A stretch of 64,000 bases of DNA from Chlamydomonas reinhardtii (lineage: Eukaryota; Chlorophyta; Chlorophyceae; Chlamydomonadales; Chlamydomonadaceae), in contig NC_057005.1 of the NCBI RefSeq assembly GCF_000002595.2, positions 5,641,235-5,705,234 on the forward strand. Reading direction: 5' to 3'. Both the position numbers and the translations under genes were made by a program. Of this stretch, positions 30,501 to 42,296 are shown piece after piece. How positions within the stretch are numbered: the stretch's first letter is position 1; every line of letters begins with the position of its first letter. The notes under the pieces were generated by a model. The model did not search any database. It was given only the letters and a program-made list of their open reading frames with translations, and was not told where the DNA came from.

Positions 30501-33484
30501 AGGAGGAGGTGCAGCCGGCGCGCCACGCGGCAGGTGGCGACTCGCATGGCGTGCTGCCGCGCGGGTTTTACATGGTGGCCAACCTCTTAGGCCGCAGCCT
30601 TCCGGTGCGCGCGCAGCACGTCACGCCGGTCGCGCCCGCTGCGCCGGACACGCTGGCAGCGGCTGCGGTGATGCTGACGGTTGACGGCGCCGCCTCCGCG
30701 CTGGAGGGCTGCGGCTGTTCGCTGTCGCGGCTGTCGCTGGAGCTGTGGCACGGCAACTGCCAGGCGGCCGGCTCGGCGCAAGTGGTAGTGGTGGGTGGCG
30801 GCGCGGCAGGCGGCGGCGCGGCGGCGGAGGCGGTGGCGGCGGAGCTGTGCGCCCTGGCGGCGACGGAGGAGCCGGACGCGATGCGTCAGGTGGTGCTGGA
30901 CCTGGGCTCTGTGGACTCGTTCGCCGCGTCGGCTGCGGTTGCTGCCGCCGCGTCGGCGGCGGAGCTGGCTGCGGCGGAGGCGCACGCCGGCCTCTGCCCT
31001 CGTCAGAGGGCCGCGGTGCTGCTGCCGGGCAGCGTGGACCTGTGGCCCGAGCTGCGCGCCTCCATGGCGGCCTCGCTGGCGGACCCCGAGCAGCGCGGCG
31101 AGCTGGGCCTCATGGCGGCCAACCTGCTGTCCTACACCGTGCTGCGCGGCCTGCCCGCCACCGCAGCCGTCGTGCGGCGCGCGCTGCGCGCGCTGGGCTA
31201 CGGCCTGGAGGACGCCGACGCCATGTCGGCCGCTGCCGCCGGCGGCACTGAGCTGTATGACGACGACGACGAGGTCGACGCCGTGACGGCCGGCGCGGTT
31301 GACGGCGGCTGCGAGGAGGAGAATCAGGTTGGGCTGCCACTGGTTCACCTGGCGGCGCTGTCGGGCAGCATGGGCGTGGTGCGGCTGGTGCTGAGCTGGG
31401 CGGCAGAGGAGGGGCTGGGCAGCGAGTGGGTGCTGCGCCGTCACCGTGGCCTCTCGCCGCGCCAGGCGGCGGCAGAGGCGGTGGCGGCGTCGGCCGCTGC
31501 ACATGCTGGCGGCGTGGACGGTGGTGGCGGTGACTTTATGGCTTACCTGGCGGCGCTGGACGCGGTGCTGCCCAAGGAGGAGACCCAAGCGGTGGCCGCA
31601 GCCCAGCAGCGGCAGCAGCGCCACAGCTCAAGACTGGAGGCGACCGCGGCGGCGCCTGTGAGCTGGCTGGAGTCGGACTCAAGCTGGCATGAGGAGGAGC
31701 AGGCTCAGATGGAGCTGGCCGAGTCATCAGGTGCCCCCGATGCACTGGCGGCAGTGGGCGCCGTCGTGGAGGACGACGTGGGCCGCGGCCCGCGCCTGAG
31801 CAGCGACTTCAGCAGCTGCGGCGGAGCCGGTGCCAGGGACCAGAAGTGCTCGCGCCCGGCGCGGTCGGCCAGCGCCTCGCCTTCCAGCACCACATCGGGC
31901 GCCGCACAGGAGAACGCTGAGGTGACGGCGCCGGTCGGCGCCGCCGCTGGCAGCGCTTCGCTCTCCAACCACAGCGCAGGCGCCGGCAACTCGTACCCCT
32001 GCTCGCCCGTCACGCCGCCTGCGTCGTCGAGGAAGAGCATCTCCAGCCTGCCGGCTGCGTCATTGACTGCTGTCTCCGCCGCTGTTGCCAGCGCCTCCGG
32101 ATCCACCGCGGCCGCGACCTGCATACAGGGCCACAGCGCTGCCGGCATGCCCGCGCCAGCGCCGCTACCGGTGACCCAAAAGCACCCCTCTGCAGACGCC
32201 GCCCGGGACTCCAGCGCCCTGGCCACCACCACCACCACCTCCTCCTCCTCCACCGCCTTTCCCAGCAGCAACCACGGCCGCGCTGCCCCGGGCCGCTGGC
32301 GCCGTCACCTGCTCACGTGCTGCCTGCTGGGCTACCCCGACGCCGACACCGAGGCAAGCTACCAGCGCTTCATTACGCCGTACGAGGCGCACTTGACGTC
32401 CTCTTGGGTGCCGGTGATGGGCTTCCTGTTCTTTGTGGCGCTGTGCCGGCAGCTGCGCCCCGGCGACGGCGGCGACCCGGCGGAGGGCCCCGCCTCGTTA
32501 CTGTTCGCCGGGCCGTACGTGGTGATGGCGGCGTGCCTCGCGCTTCGCCCGTGAGTGTGTTGCATTTGACTGCGGTGGTGCGCTTCTTTATTGTCGTTGC
32601 CGGAGGGGCGGGTCTCGTTACGCTCGTTGCTGCCCGTAGCTGCAGCGTCTGTCCTTGCTACGGCCGCCGAACTGCATGCCTCTGCCTGTGCCGCGCGTGT
32701 GTGTATTTCAGGTCCCTGGTGCTGGGCTCCCGCGAAGGCGGCAGCGGCGGCTCCGGCTGGCGACTGCGGTGCTGGTGGCTGGCATGTTGGCTGAGCCGGC
32801 TCGCTCTGAAACCGCTGCTGCGGCTGGGCGTGCTGGCCGTGCCGCCGTCCATGGTTCAGTACAGCCGCAGTGGCGTGACACTGGTCACCGACACGCTGTT
32901 GCCGGGCTTGTGCGAGCGGGTGAGCGAAGACGGCGTCTGTGTGCATGTGTGTGTATGTGTGTTTTTGGCGACCGTGCGGCGTCCGTTTGCTGCGTGCAGG
33001 GCTGTGCAGGGGTACCGCAATGTAGGCTCCTGTACCGCCCTCCAGTGGCGACTGCAAATGCACTGACCCAGCTTGTTGCCCTTTTGTTACGTGCCTGACG
33101 ATCCTGCCCCTGCCGGCCGGCCTCTTTCTTCCCGCCGCCCTCCATTCGCCGCGTCCGCAGATGCCGCTGAGCCTGGCACTGCCGCTGCGGCTGCTGGACG
33201 CACTCACGCACCTCGTGTTCGTGATGCAGACCGGCATTAGCACCTCGCTCGCCAGTGGGCTGCTGCTTGCGCTGGTGCGCCTTGTCTTCTTCTTCGCCGC
33301 CGCCGGCTCGGTGGAGCTGTGTAACCGACGGCGCTTCCAGCAGCAGGCGGCCGCTGCGTCGGCGGCGGCGGCGGCCGCGGTCCAGGCCGGTGGCGTTGTG
33401 CAGGATGCCGGAACATCCAAGGTGCCGGGCAACAAGGCGGGCTCCAATGTGCGTGCGCGCTCGCCTACCAGCGCTGGTTACTGA
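27517..33484 (+). CDS. Very large ankyrin-containing membrane protein with SPL/CRR1-like C-terminal features
   Basis: Exons 27517-28653, 28757-32550 (about 1265 codons), 32712-32919, a possible 12-nt microexon 33011-33022, and 33161-33484; about 1820 residues. The start has one or two hydrophobic helices (AIFFLSLGLALGGSLWALPL, AMVTALVLAYTFLF). Around residues 540-620, VSVKVPWAHPAALL and GYMVVGAAVRPGCAMLQLDL resemble the segment after the SBP domain of large SPL/CRR1 proteins (...GYIRPGC...LT), but I see no SBP zinc finger. Later VHLAALSGSMGVVRLVLSW is ankyrin-like. The C-terminal exons add membrane helices (MGFLFFVALCRQL, YVVMAACLALRP, the 33180-33300 segment). Poly-His/Gln, Ala and acidic tracts are frequent. 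The N-terminus may belong to a different gene model, because the 27517 ATG is only the first in the open frame. Function unknown; the CRR1 resemblance is tentative. Confidence 0.62.
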
Positions 33485-35853
33485 TATGCTGTGTGCTGAC
33501 GGCAGGGGCGGCCGGTGAGCAGCCGCTGTGTGCACATGCGGGTTGTTCGCCCGCAGCCGTAGTGTGCAGCACATATGGAGACGTCCGCAGCACCCGGCAT
33601 GCACTTTTGTGTTACAGGGCAGATCCTGGTGCGCCAGACTGCAGGGCGAATTAATGTCAGACAATTGATACAGTGTTCGCGTGAGCATGCGCTGTGCCTG
33701 TTTGCGTACCCGCAATCGGTGTGTCACGCGTGCTGGATTACAGCTCATACCTTATCATGCACAATGCATTGAAGCAGTACAGGTGGTCCGCGCGATGCAT
33801 TTACTGCTGCAATCAACCAAGTGGCGTTTGCTGTTTACGCATTACTCTATGAGACTGGCTTTCAGGGCTTACTTGATTCGAGGCTTGCGCTAATTCACGT
33901 TGGATAGCCATATTTTTGAACGCCTGCTATAGACTGGATTGTTGCGTCCTGTTCGTCGCCTGGCAGCTGGAACAGTTGCTGTGCGTTCCCAGACATTGCA
34001 AGGCTCAAACAGACAAATGCATATATGTCATGGTCCAGGGTGCGGGAAATGGAGGCTGCTTACAACGGTATGGTGCCAAGGGCGCATTGCTGCGCTGAAC
34101 AGAATGAGAATTGTGTCCAGGTTGTTCGATAGAGAAAACGTGTGGCACATTCTGCAGGTAAAGCTTTGTACGCAGCTGCACTGCAAGCGGGCCGGTACAG
34201 GGTTGTTCGCGGCGGCGGTCGATGGGGCCGCAGCTTTGGCGTCCTTCATGCTATGCCGTGATAGTGTGATGCTATCAGGGCCATGTCAGCCTTTTGCAGG
34301 CGAGACGCGGCCAGACAATAATATATTTTGAGGGAGCAAGTGTGCGGCGGGTGGGGGTCTAAACTTCCGCCAAGCACAGCTCATTGGGTCCCTGGGCCCA
34401 GACCGAAACTCGCCCCTTACACCTGCGATCTTAAGAGGTCCTACCTTGATATAAGAACTTGAATCTCTACAGCTTTGGCAACCTTCATGATGGAAGCGGG
34501 GATCGCAAGCAACAGGAAGTACAGTAGATGTCATTAAATTGGGCAGGGTTGCATTCCGTCGGGCGGAGGCGAAGGGTCAATAGTGGTGCTGCGGGTGTAG
34601 GTGTTGGGTAAGGGAATAGGTTTTGCCGCTTTTTATATTCTGGATCCACACGCCGGCCGTAGCGTCCGTGTACTGGGTCGCACGTGCCGGGTTTCGTCAT
34701 GGGCAACTGACCGCACACAACGGTGACCTCTTCCCGTAGGTGCAAGCCCATCGGAAGGCATCTTTATACGGCGTTGCGCGTGCAGGAGTTACCTGGTGAA
34801 TGTGGTCACTTGAGGGGAGGCGGCGTGTAGGCGGCGCAACGGGACCTGGCCGCCCGGCGCCTGTCTACAGACGCCGGGCGGCCGTGGCCATGTTGGGCTA
34901 GGCAATCGGTGATTTAGGTGGTGGCCAAAGCGAGTTGGGCCTGAGAACGAGGATGAGCCAATTGGGTTTCAGGAAGACCAGGCGGCACAGGGAGGGGCCT
35001 CGGGGCGTACGGAATGGATAAAGAGGGGGCAGCAAGAATGCTGTGGCTGCTGCCAGTGGGGGGGGCTTCGCGGAACGGATTGAGGCGAGCCTGCGCTGTT
35101 GGGCACGTGCCCCTGCTCCTTGCGTTGTGTGGGTCCAGGGCAGAACAGCGATCTTGCCCCGAGTGTGCTTCAGCGCTCGGGTACCAGACTAATGTAAGTC
35201 AAGAGATTAAACGCTCACACGGAAGTCGGATAGGCTCGTGCGGGCTCTTCGCTAGCTCTTAAGCCCAGGCGCGCCTCTTACACCGTCTTGAGTGGTCGTC
35301 TGTCCTAGGCGCAAACTCAACACATTGCTTCAGCGTGTGGGGACGCGGCGTTGGCGAGAGCCACGAATGGCCCTAATACCGTGGGAGCATGTCGCACCCG
35401 TGGCGGGCACTGTAATGTAGCGGCTGCTGCTGCGTCATCGGAACAGTTTGTAAGGCCAGCCCTGCCCTCATACTACCCAGGTCCCAGGGGAACCCTTAAC
35501 CCTGTCCCAGGGGAGCCCCTTATACTACCCGCCCTGTCCCCTTGTTACCCGCCCAGGGATGAGGGACACGGTCCCATTACTTGTCGACTTCGAGGAGCCA
35601 AACAGTCACCCCTTGGTATAGTATAATACATCGCTCTTGACAATGCGTCTTAAGGGCCGCAAACGCTCCGTTGGCTACGCTATAACCAAACACTGTTGCG
35701 TCGTGTGGGAAACGCAGCGACGGCGAGAGCCACGGATGCCCCCACCAGGGGTCCAGGCCCCATTGTCCGGGCGATAAGCCGGTCTGCCATTGAGAATCCG
35801 GTGGCGAGGGCGCTGCAATTACCGTGTGCCCCGCACCAGCCCCATGCTCGCAC
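33485..35853. other. Gene-poor convergent intergenic region
   Basis: Almost 2.4 kb between the stops of a plus-strand and a minus-strand gene, so it holds both 3' UTRs. No frame with recognisable motifs. It includes the 34848-34883 hairpin. CCCAGG/TACTACCC short repeats at 35460-35545 resemble those at 18450-18540. A motif GGCGAGAGCCACGRATG occurs twice (about 35352 and 35719). Confidence 0.45.
34848..34883. repeat. Perfect 12-bp inverted repeat (hairpin)
   Basis: GGCCGCCCGGCG at 34848-34859 and its exact complement at 34872-34883 enclose a 12-nt loop. It is in intergenic DNA with no T-run beside it, and no gene end is near enough to link it to. Confidence 0.85.
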
Positions 35854-38800
35854 TCATGGCGCCTCAAACACCGCCGCGCCGGGCGCCACACGCCGCCACG
35901 CCGTCAGCTCTTCTGGCAGCCCCGCCTCTCCCTCGCCCTCTCCCCGCCCTTCCACGGCCATACCTTGCACCACCGCCCCCGCCCCCGCTGCGGCACCTGC
36001 GCATTCCACCTCTCGTAGCCCCACGCCACCGGTACCCGCACTATCAAGTCCCCGCGCAAAGCTGGCGCTCGCCGAAGGTGCCGGGCCTGCGAGCGCCTCC
36101 CCCAGGGCCGCCTCCGCCACCAGCCTCCCCAGCCAGCCGTGGTACACCAGGCCGCGCGAGCCCAGCCCCGCCACCAGCCACCATGGCCGCCCCGCGCTCA
36201 CGCAACCCAGCAGCGGCAGGGAGCCGTGCTGCGTGCGCGGCGGCAGCGCGCGCACGCCCTCCCTGCATGGACCAGTGCCGCGGCGGTTAGGCAAGCTGGC
36301 GTCACGAGGTAAATGTAGGCAGATGCGCTGGCTGGCTGGGCCCCGCAGGACCAAGGCGGTCCCATTGCGCATGCACCGTACACAGCCTAAGCCACATTCA
36401 GTCTGTGAATGTCGCAAACGTCGCACGGCGACCGCACCTGACTCGGTCAAGCTGCCAGTCGGACAGCGGCCGCCACACGCCGCACGCGGCGGCGCGCAGC
36501 GCTTCGACCGCCTCCCGCTCCGCCGGTGCCCCTGCAGCCGCCGGCACACGGTCATCGTGTGCTTCCGCATATTCTGAGCGGCAGCATGCGGCCAGAGCCT
36601 GATCCGCACTCCAGCCGTAGGCCTGCCAGGAGTTCAGGACGCCAGGAAGCCAGGAGGTCAGGACGATTGTACCCAGCAGCAGCATGGTACGTCAGAGCAG
36701 CACAGGGGCAGCAGGACACATGAGCCAGGCTGGCTGCTGGGGTGCGTACTTCAATTCCTGTCGCGCGCATCAGGACGTCACGCACCTTTGTGGCCCCCAC
36801 CACAAGCCGCTGCCGGCTCTGTGCCGCAAGGTAGGGCTGGCCCAACAGGCTGGGAGCGCCCGCAGGGTACTCGCTGCTGCCAGCGCCACACACAGCCGCG
36901 TCGCCACCACGGCCGGCGGCTGGGGACGACATGACGAGCGTGAGTCCCTGTGCGCACGTGCAGCATCATCAGTCAGCACGGCCACCGCCTCAATGGCTGC
37001 CGCCATCCAGGGAAGAAGCCACATCTGGGCAGGCGCATCGGCAGCGCCCTGGCGTGCGTGTTAATGCGGCAGCACAGCACCCACAGCGCGTTGTTTCTCA
37101 GGAGGTTGAGGCTGCAGCTGCAGTCTACACACACCTGGCACAGCTGCAGCGGCAGACTGAGCGCAGCTACCTCCTGAATGGTGGCCGCCGCCGCGCCCGC
37201 CGCCACCACCACTACGTCATAGCAGCTGCTGCCGCTGATGCACTCGCTCCTGTCGTCACCGGTTCCAGACTCGGTTGCCGCGGGCGAGGGACGCAAGTGC
37301 TCAAGTGACACCACGCGCTGTAGCCGCAGCTGTGCGGTGCTGCCGTCATCACGGGCCGCAGCCTCCATCTGCGGGCGGCAGGGCGCCAATGGAGCGCGAC
37401 ACGCCACTCATACCCAGAACACAGCCGCCAGGTACCCCTAACATCCGGTTATCCTACGAAACAGTGCAAGCTCCGATTGTAAAGCGGAATCGCCCCTGCT
37501 TCGCGCGCTTGCCAGCAGGGCCCCGGCCATGCACCCACCTGACATGCCAGCCACAGGCCTCTCAGGTATCGCCCCACATCCAGCACCAGACCCTGCGGCA
37601 GCAACCGCGACGCAGGCGCGTTTGAGCAGGCGCACTTGCATATTCAAGAAAACTGCAGATACACAAAGGCCAAACACTAGATTCGCGTGCGGGACGTTGC
37701 CGTTCCGGTGCCACACTCTCACCGACTCAATCAGTAAACCCGCATTGCTCGCCGCATCGACTGTGGCGGTGGCCGCGGCGACGGCGGCTCGCCGCGCGCG
37801 CCGGTTGCCGCCCGTGCTACTGGGCCCCGCAGGCACGGTCACGGGCCCTTCGGGTACAGCCTCCGGAGCAGTGCCTAGTGAAGGGGCTGCGGCTGCTACG
37901 TGCCCCGGTACACTTAACCCAGGAACCAGTGCCTGCGAGAGCGCAAGGCAGCGGGGTCACAGCTTGGGGACGCACACCACCTGTAAATTCATGAGAACGG
38001 TACACGATAGGGCGATTGAGCATGTTTATCCCTTCTGCTGCGCGCTGTAGCAAGCACCCCTCACCTCGAGCTCCGCGGCATTGACAACCCTGATGCGCGT
38101 GCTGCTACTGCTACTGCTGCCGGCCATGCTCCCAGCGTCTGTTGCCCGAACCACCGGGGCCGCCTGCTGGCCCGCCCCCACCGTTGCCTGGGCCGCCTTT
38201 GCAAAGTCCGCGGATTGCTTGGCACTGGCTGCTGGCCGTAGCAGACCATGGCGCCATACAAACGGCCCGCTGCTGGCCGGCTCTGGCCCGGGTGGGCAAC
38301 CCTCCGCGAACGCGTGCGCCGCCTCCGCAGCAGCCACGAGTTGCATCGCCTCGTCCATAGCCTCCCTCCCACGCCACAGCAGCTGCAAGGTCACGCGTCA
38401 ACATGGTCAGGAGAGCGTTTCCTTGGCTGCTATATGCAAGGCAACGCGCAGCTGCTGTGCGTGGATCCCACTCTTGAATCCCCCCCGACACGCGCACCTT
38501 GCCCCGTGGGCTGTAGGGATGCAGCAGCCCTGCTGCTGCGCCCGAGCCGCCGGCGGCAATGCCCGCAGCGTCGTACAAATGCAGATGCACGGACCGCCCG
38601 TGGGGCGTGCGCTTCTGGTGCGGGGCAACAGGGCCGACGTGGGAGTGGGGCACAGGAAGCGCATTTGAGCTGCGCCAGGCCGAGGTTCTATGGTAGGCAG
38701 GCTGGCAGCCGCGCTAAGTAAAATGACAACAAAATCCAATTTGTTCTGTAGCCCGTAATAGGCATGTCAGACACCTTCCAGAGCATCGGCCTCCTGCCAG

Positions 38801-39195
38801 CGCTTCAAACGCACACGCACCAACAGCTGCCACGCCGCCGCCACGCCCGCCAGCCCCGCGCCGACCACCGCATAATGCAGCGGGCCAGGCGGCCCTGGCG
38901 ACGTAGAAGTAGTCATGGAGGTGGCATCGGGGCTGATGCCGTGGGACCCAGCCGGGGGAAATGCGGCCGGCGACTTGGCTGGCGCCACGCCATGTCTACG
39001 ACCGCGGAGAACTGCGCCGACTGGGCGCGGCGTGGCGATGAAGTTTAGGTTGAGGGACAATTGACGACATAGCAACCTCCGGTCAGACTCACTGCTGCAG
39101 CCGCAATATCGTTGCGCCGCGCGCGCCACCGATGGAGTCGCGGGCATGCGCACGCCGGCCGCGCCACAACGGGCGGAGCTACAGCTCACTTGCAT
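35854..39195 (-). CDS. FAD-dependent oxidoreductase, DAO/MnmC-C-like
   Basis: Exons in phase include 39195-38821, 38614-38498, 38382-38065, 37932-37723, 37592-37539, 37368-37135, one near 36900-36786 (its start unresolved), 36622-36438 and 36262-35854. The FAD-binding dinucleotide motif YAVVGAGLAGVAAAWQL is at about residue 105, after an Arg/Ser-rich presequence suggesting organelle targeting. It continues HLYDAAGIAAGGSGAAAGLL and HPYSPRGK, the glycine-rich stretch typical of this family. Later come GLLIES, VVVVAAGAAAATIQEV, EYPAGAPSLLGQPYLAAQ with RLVVGATK, and the C-terminal FAD contact WWLVAGLGSRGLVYHGWLG. The order matches the DAO fold and a plant family of FAD-dependent oxidoreductases of unclear substrate that resembles the oxidase half of MnmC; no methyltransferase half is present. 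One small exon between 37135 and 36900 may be missing from my model. Divergent from GPI2, 257 bp apart. Confidence 0.82.
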
Positions 39196-39452
39196 GAGCG
39201 TACTGCACAGCGTGCTTTAATTGTGTTCTATGTCACAGGTTGTAACCTCGGATTTGCATAATTGCACAGTCCTACAAAGCAGCAAGTAGGATTTCCTTCC
39301 ATGCAAATGTCACTAGTAAATGTTAGTATTTCATAATGTAGACAAGACACATGTTTTGTCGCAGTCGCATGGGCTTGTGACAGCTGACCCTTGCTGGAAC
39401 CACTAATTCGCTGCAAACCTCTACCTGCACAAGTCTAAAGAGATGTAGCACA
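39196..39452. promoter_or_regulatory. Short bidirectional promoter, FAD oxidoreductase / GPI2
   Basis: Only 257 bp separate the two divergent start codons. The stretch is clearly AT-richer than its surroundings (39220-39360), as promoters often are here; no classical TATA box is evident. Confidence 0.45.
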
Positions 39453-41936
39453 ATGACGCGTCTGCGTGCCAGCCATGGCCGTCCGGCTGGGCCCCACAGG
39501 CCGGCTGCTGACGGCAGCGGAGGCCTGTTGGACGACCTTCGCTCGGGTACCTTTGCACTCGCGCAGGACGCACCACCCCACCAGAAGGGCAGGGTCGCCG
39601 CGTTGGCAGCAGCAGCGGCACCCGGGCATAGCCTGCCGACTGAGGACTCGGCGCCGCGCTGGGAGAAGGTGCTTTGGAAGCCGCAGCCTTTCCCGGACAA
39701 CTATGTCGACCACACATTTCTGCAGCACCTGGTGCGAGGGGCGGGGACAGCTGACTGGCTGTCTGGCTGGCGGTTGAGGGCTGGTGGCGTACCGCCCCCC
39801 CCCCTCAGTGTTAGGCGTATGCCGCTATAGCTGCGCATTCTCCTTGCAGTGCTGGGCGTGCCGGGGGCCGCACGCACGCCTACGACAAGGGCACAAACCA
39901 CAAGCCGTACACACGCCGTACGGTACGTAAAGTGTATGTGTTGAGTTGTGACACGTGTGGCTGCTGCGCCCAACGCACAGGTGGTGAATGACGCGGTGCC
40001 GCGGCGGCGCTACTGGCCGGTGGTGCTGGCGTCCACGGCCGTGACGCAGCAGATGTCGTGTGTGGTGGCGGCGGCGGCGGTGCCGCTGCACCTGCAGGCG
40101 GGCCGCACGGGGCCGCGGCAGCTGCTGGCGGCATGCGGCGTGCTGCTGCTGCTAGGTGGGTGCGCAGGCGGTCACACGGGTGGTAGGAGGGGAGGGGGCT
40201 GCGCCCAGCGGGTGCGGTTGTTCAGGTGCAGGTGCGATTGTGCGGGCGCGGGTGCGGGACCGAGCACAAGCTTGTGGGAGGGTCAAGGCTGCGCATGCAA
40301 GCTGTGCCCCATGCGTGTTGCTCCGCCTCAGGATACGCCACGTGCGCGGTGCTGGGCGGACAGCTGCTGGGCGGCTCGCTGGTGGGTGCAGGCGCGGGTG
40401 GGCCGGGAGGGAGGGAGGGAGGGAGGGCGTGCTCTACTGCATGCCACTGCCGTTGGAACCGACTGGGGCAGGGGCGGTCGGACGTGAGCGGTCGGAGGGC
40501 TATGTGGCGTAGATGGGAATAGGAAATGGTGATTCTGGCATACGCTCCTTCGGGAATGATCAATACCGAAGCGGCCCTGCAACTTGCTTGTTCGTTGCTG
40601 GGCGGCGCTGCAGGCGCGTGGAGTTCGCCAGTGTGTGCTGCTGGTGGGAGGTGAGCTGGCTTTGAAGGGAATGAGCAGGTGCCTACCGCTGCATCGACCG
40701 CACATTGAGCACCCAACGCACTCCACCAGCTCGCTTTCCACGTTTCCTGTTGCCCCGTTACCAACAACCGCCACCACAAATGCCATGGCCACCACGGCCG
40801 CCGCCCAAACACGCATCACAGGCGTGTACGGGCTGTCTCCGCTGCTGCACTCGCTCACCGCCACTGTGAGCTCGGACTCGGTGGTGGCGCTGGCGGTGGG
40901 GCTGGCGGCGGCGCATTTGGGGCTGTGTGACTACAGGTGAGTTGAGGCAGACGCCGTGGCAGGCGGTGGTGGGGCAGGGGTGGTGGGGCCTGTGCACGGA
41001 GAGGCTGCTGGGGCAGGTGGATGCGGGTGGGTGCGCGTGGCGGTGGCAGGCACGGAGCATACGTTTGAGAGGCCGGTCGTGACCAGAAAAGAGATGCGGT
41101 ATTAAAAATCCGCCAGGCACGGACCCGACCTGGTCGCCAGCCAATCAGCAGTCTTGTCTGCCGCCATTGCCCTGCACTTACCTGCAAACTCCAAATCCCC
41201 GCAGCTTCGTAAACAGCGTGACGGACAAGATGACGGGTGCGTTGTCGCTGGCGGCGGCAGTGCTGGCGGCGGTGCTGGTGGCGGGGCGCATGCGGACCGA
41301 GCTCGAGACGGTGAGGCGCGTGTGGGTGCGTGGAGGCTCGGGACCTGGGCGGCGTGCTGATAGCGCCCGCGCTGCACGCGTATAAGACTATCAGTGTTGA
41401 TTGTTGGGAGATGACGCGGAAAGACAGACGGGATCCGCCGCATTCCGCCCTCCCTCCCCCTACACCGTTCACGGCATCCCTAGCTCACAGCCCGCCTGCA
41501 CTCCCCTCCTCTTGCCACCTGCCGGCGCCACCGCTGCCACTGCCGCTACCACTACCACTACGGCTGCTTTTCACGTGCCCTGTCGCAGTTCGCGGTGGTG
41601 CTCCTGGCACTGGAGCTGTTCCTGCTGTCGCCCTTCGCCCGGCGCCACGTGCGGCGGGCCTCCGTGCCGGCGCACCTGGCGCTCACGGCTGTCATGGCCG
41701 CGGCCGCCACGGCGCTGCTGTTCCCGGCGTCGCCGGCGGGCGCTGGCGCCTTCGCGGGCTCAGTACTGGTGGTGACGCTGGTGTGCCCGGCGGCGCTGGT
41801 GCGCGGCCACGTGTTCAAGGCGAAGATCAGCGGCCCGTGGGACGAGGCGGCGCCGCACATCCCGAGCGAGCTGATGCCGCGCAGGACAGGCGCTGGTGGT
41901 GCTGCCGCTGCCGCGCCAGAGGCGAGCAGGACTTGA
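39453..41936 (+). CDS. GPI2: GPI-GlcNAc transferase subunit C (PIG-C/GPI2)
   Basis: A subunit of the ER complex that transfers GlcNAc to phosphatidylinositol, the first step of GPI-anchor synthesis. Seven exons join exactly in phase: 39453-39731, 39981-40155, 40332-40381, 40614-40650, 40822-40936, 41205-41310 and 41589-41936, giving 369 residues. Diagnostic motifs: WEKVLWKPQPFPDNYVDHTF near residue 70; RRRYWPVVLASTAVTQQMS; LVGGVYGLSPLLHSLTATVS with SSDSVVALAVGL; a loop and helix SFVNSVTDKMTGALSLAAAV; LLALELFLLSPFARRHV; and the closing HVFKAKISGPWDEAAPHIPS. Hydrophobic segments match the multi-span topology of PIG-C. The N-terminal ~60 residues are alga-specific and poorly conserved. The phases of two tiny exons (50 and 37 nt) support the model. 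Confidence 0.93.
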
Positions 41937-42221
41937 CACGGCTGGGGGGCAAATGGGCTGTAGCAGCGGCTGTGTGACGGCGGCCTGGGCATTGTCAGAT
42001 GTATGCGCCCGGAGCGTAGTTGAAGTTTCTCTGCATTCAACATAAACGTGTCAGACGCATGGGACTGGGAAGTGTTTACTTGTTCGTGCACATTTGTCAG
42101 TTGTCAGCCGGTGGGCGCTGCATGAATACCTTTGTGGTGACCATGCACGTTTGCCGTGAGCTTGGGGCCTGCTTGCCTGGCTAACCTGGCTTGCGAACGT
42201 GCATCAGTTAGTAAGGCAGAG

Positions 42222-42262
42222 CGGAGCGAAGCGGACCGAGGTGTGGGCGAAAGCCCACCCCC
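42222..42262. repeat. Short GCGAAGC / GTGGGC-GAAA-GCCCAC palindromic repeat
   Basis: CGGAGCGAAGCGGACC is followed by the stem GTGGGC (42243-42248), loop GAAA and stem GCCCAC (42253-42258). It resembles the larger palindrome at 26090-26140. It lies in the GPI2 3' flank, upstream of the probable poly(A) signal. Confidence 0.6.
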
Positions 42263-42291
42263 GCAACTAAAAGGGGAAATACCCCGTGCCT

Positions 42292-42296
42292 TGTAA
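42292..42296 (+). promoter_or_regulatory. Candidate TGTAA polyadenylation signal for GPI2
   Basis: TGTAA about 356 nt after the GPI2 stop, the usual motif and a typical distance for Chlamydomonadales. Confidence 0.45.

Noticed and set aside
29508-31624. Long minus-strand Arg/Ala/Pro frames opposite the large membrane gene
   Set aside because: Antisense shadows of a GC-rich coding exon with no splice structure or motifs.
32359-33447. 362-codon minus-strand frame
   Set aside because: Overlaps three validated plus-strand exons and their introns; composition is Ala/His/Arg/Gln noise.
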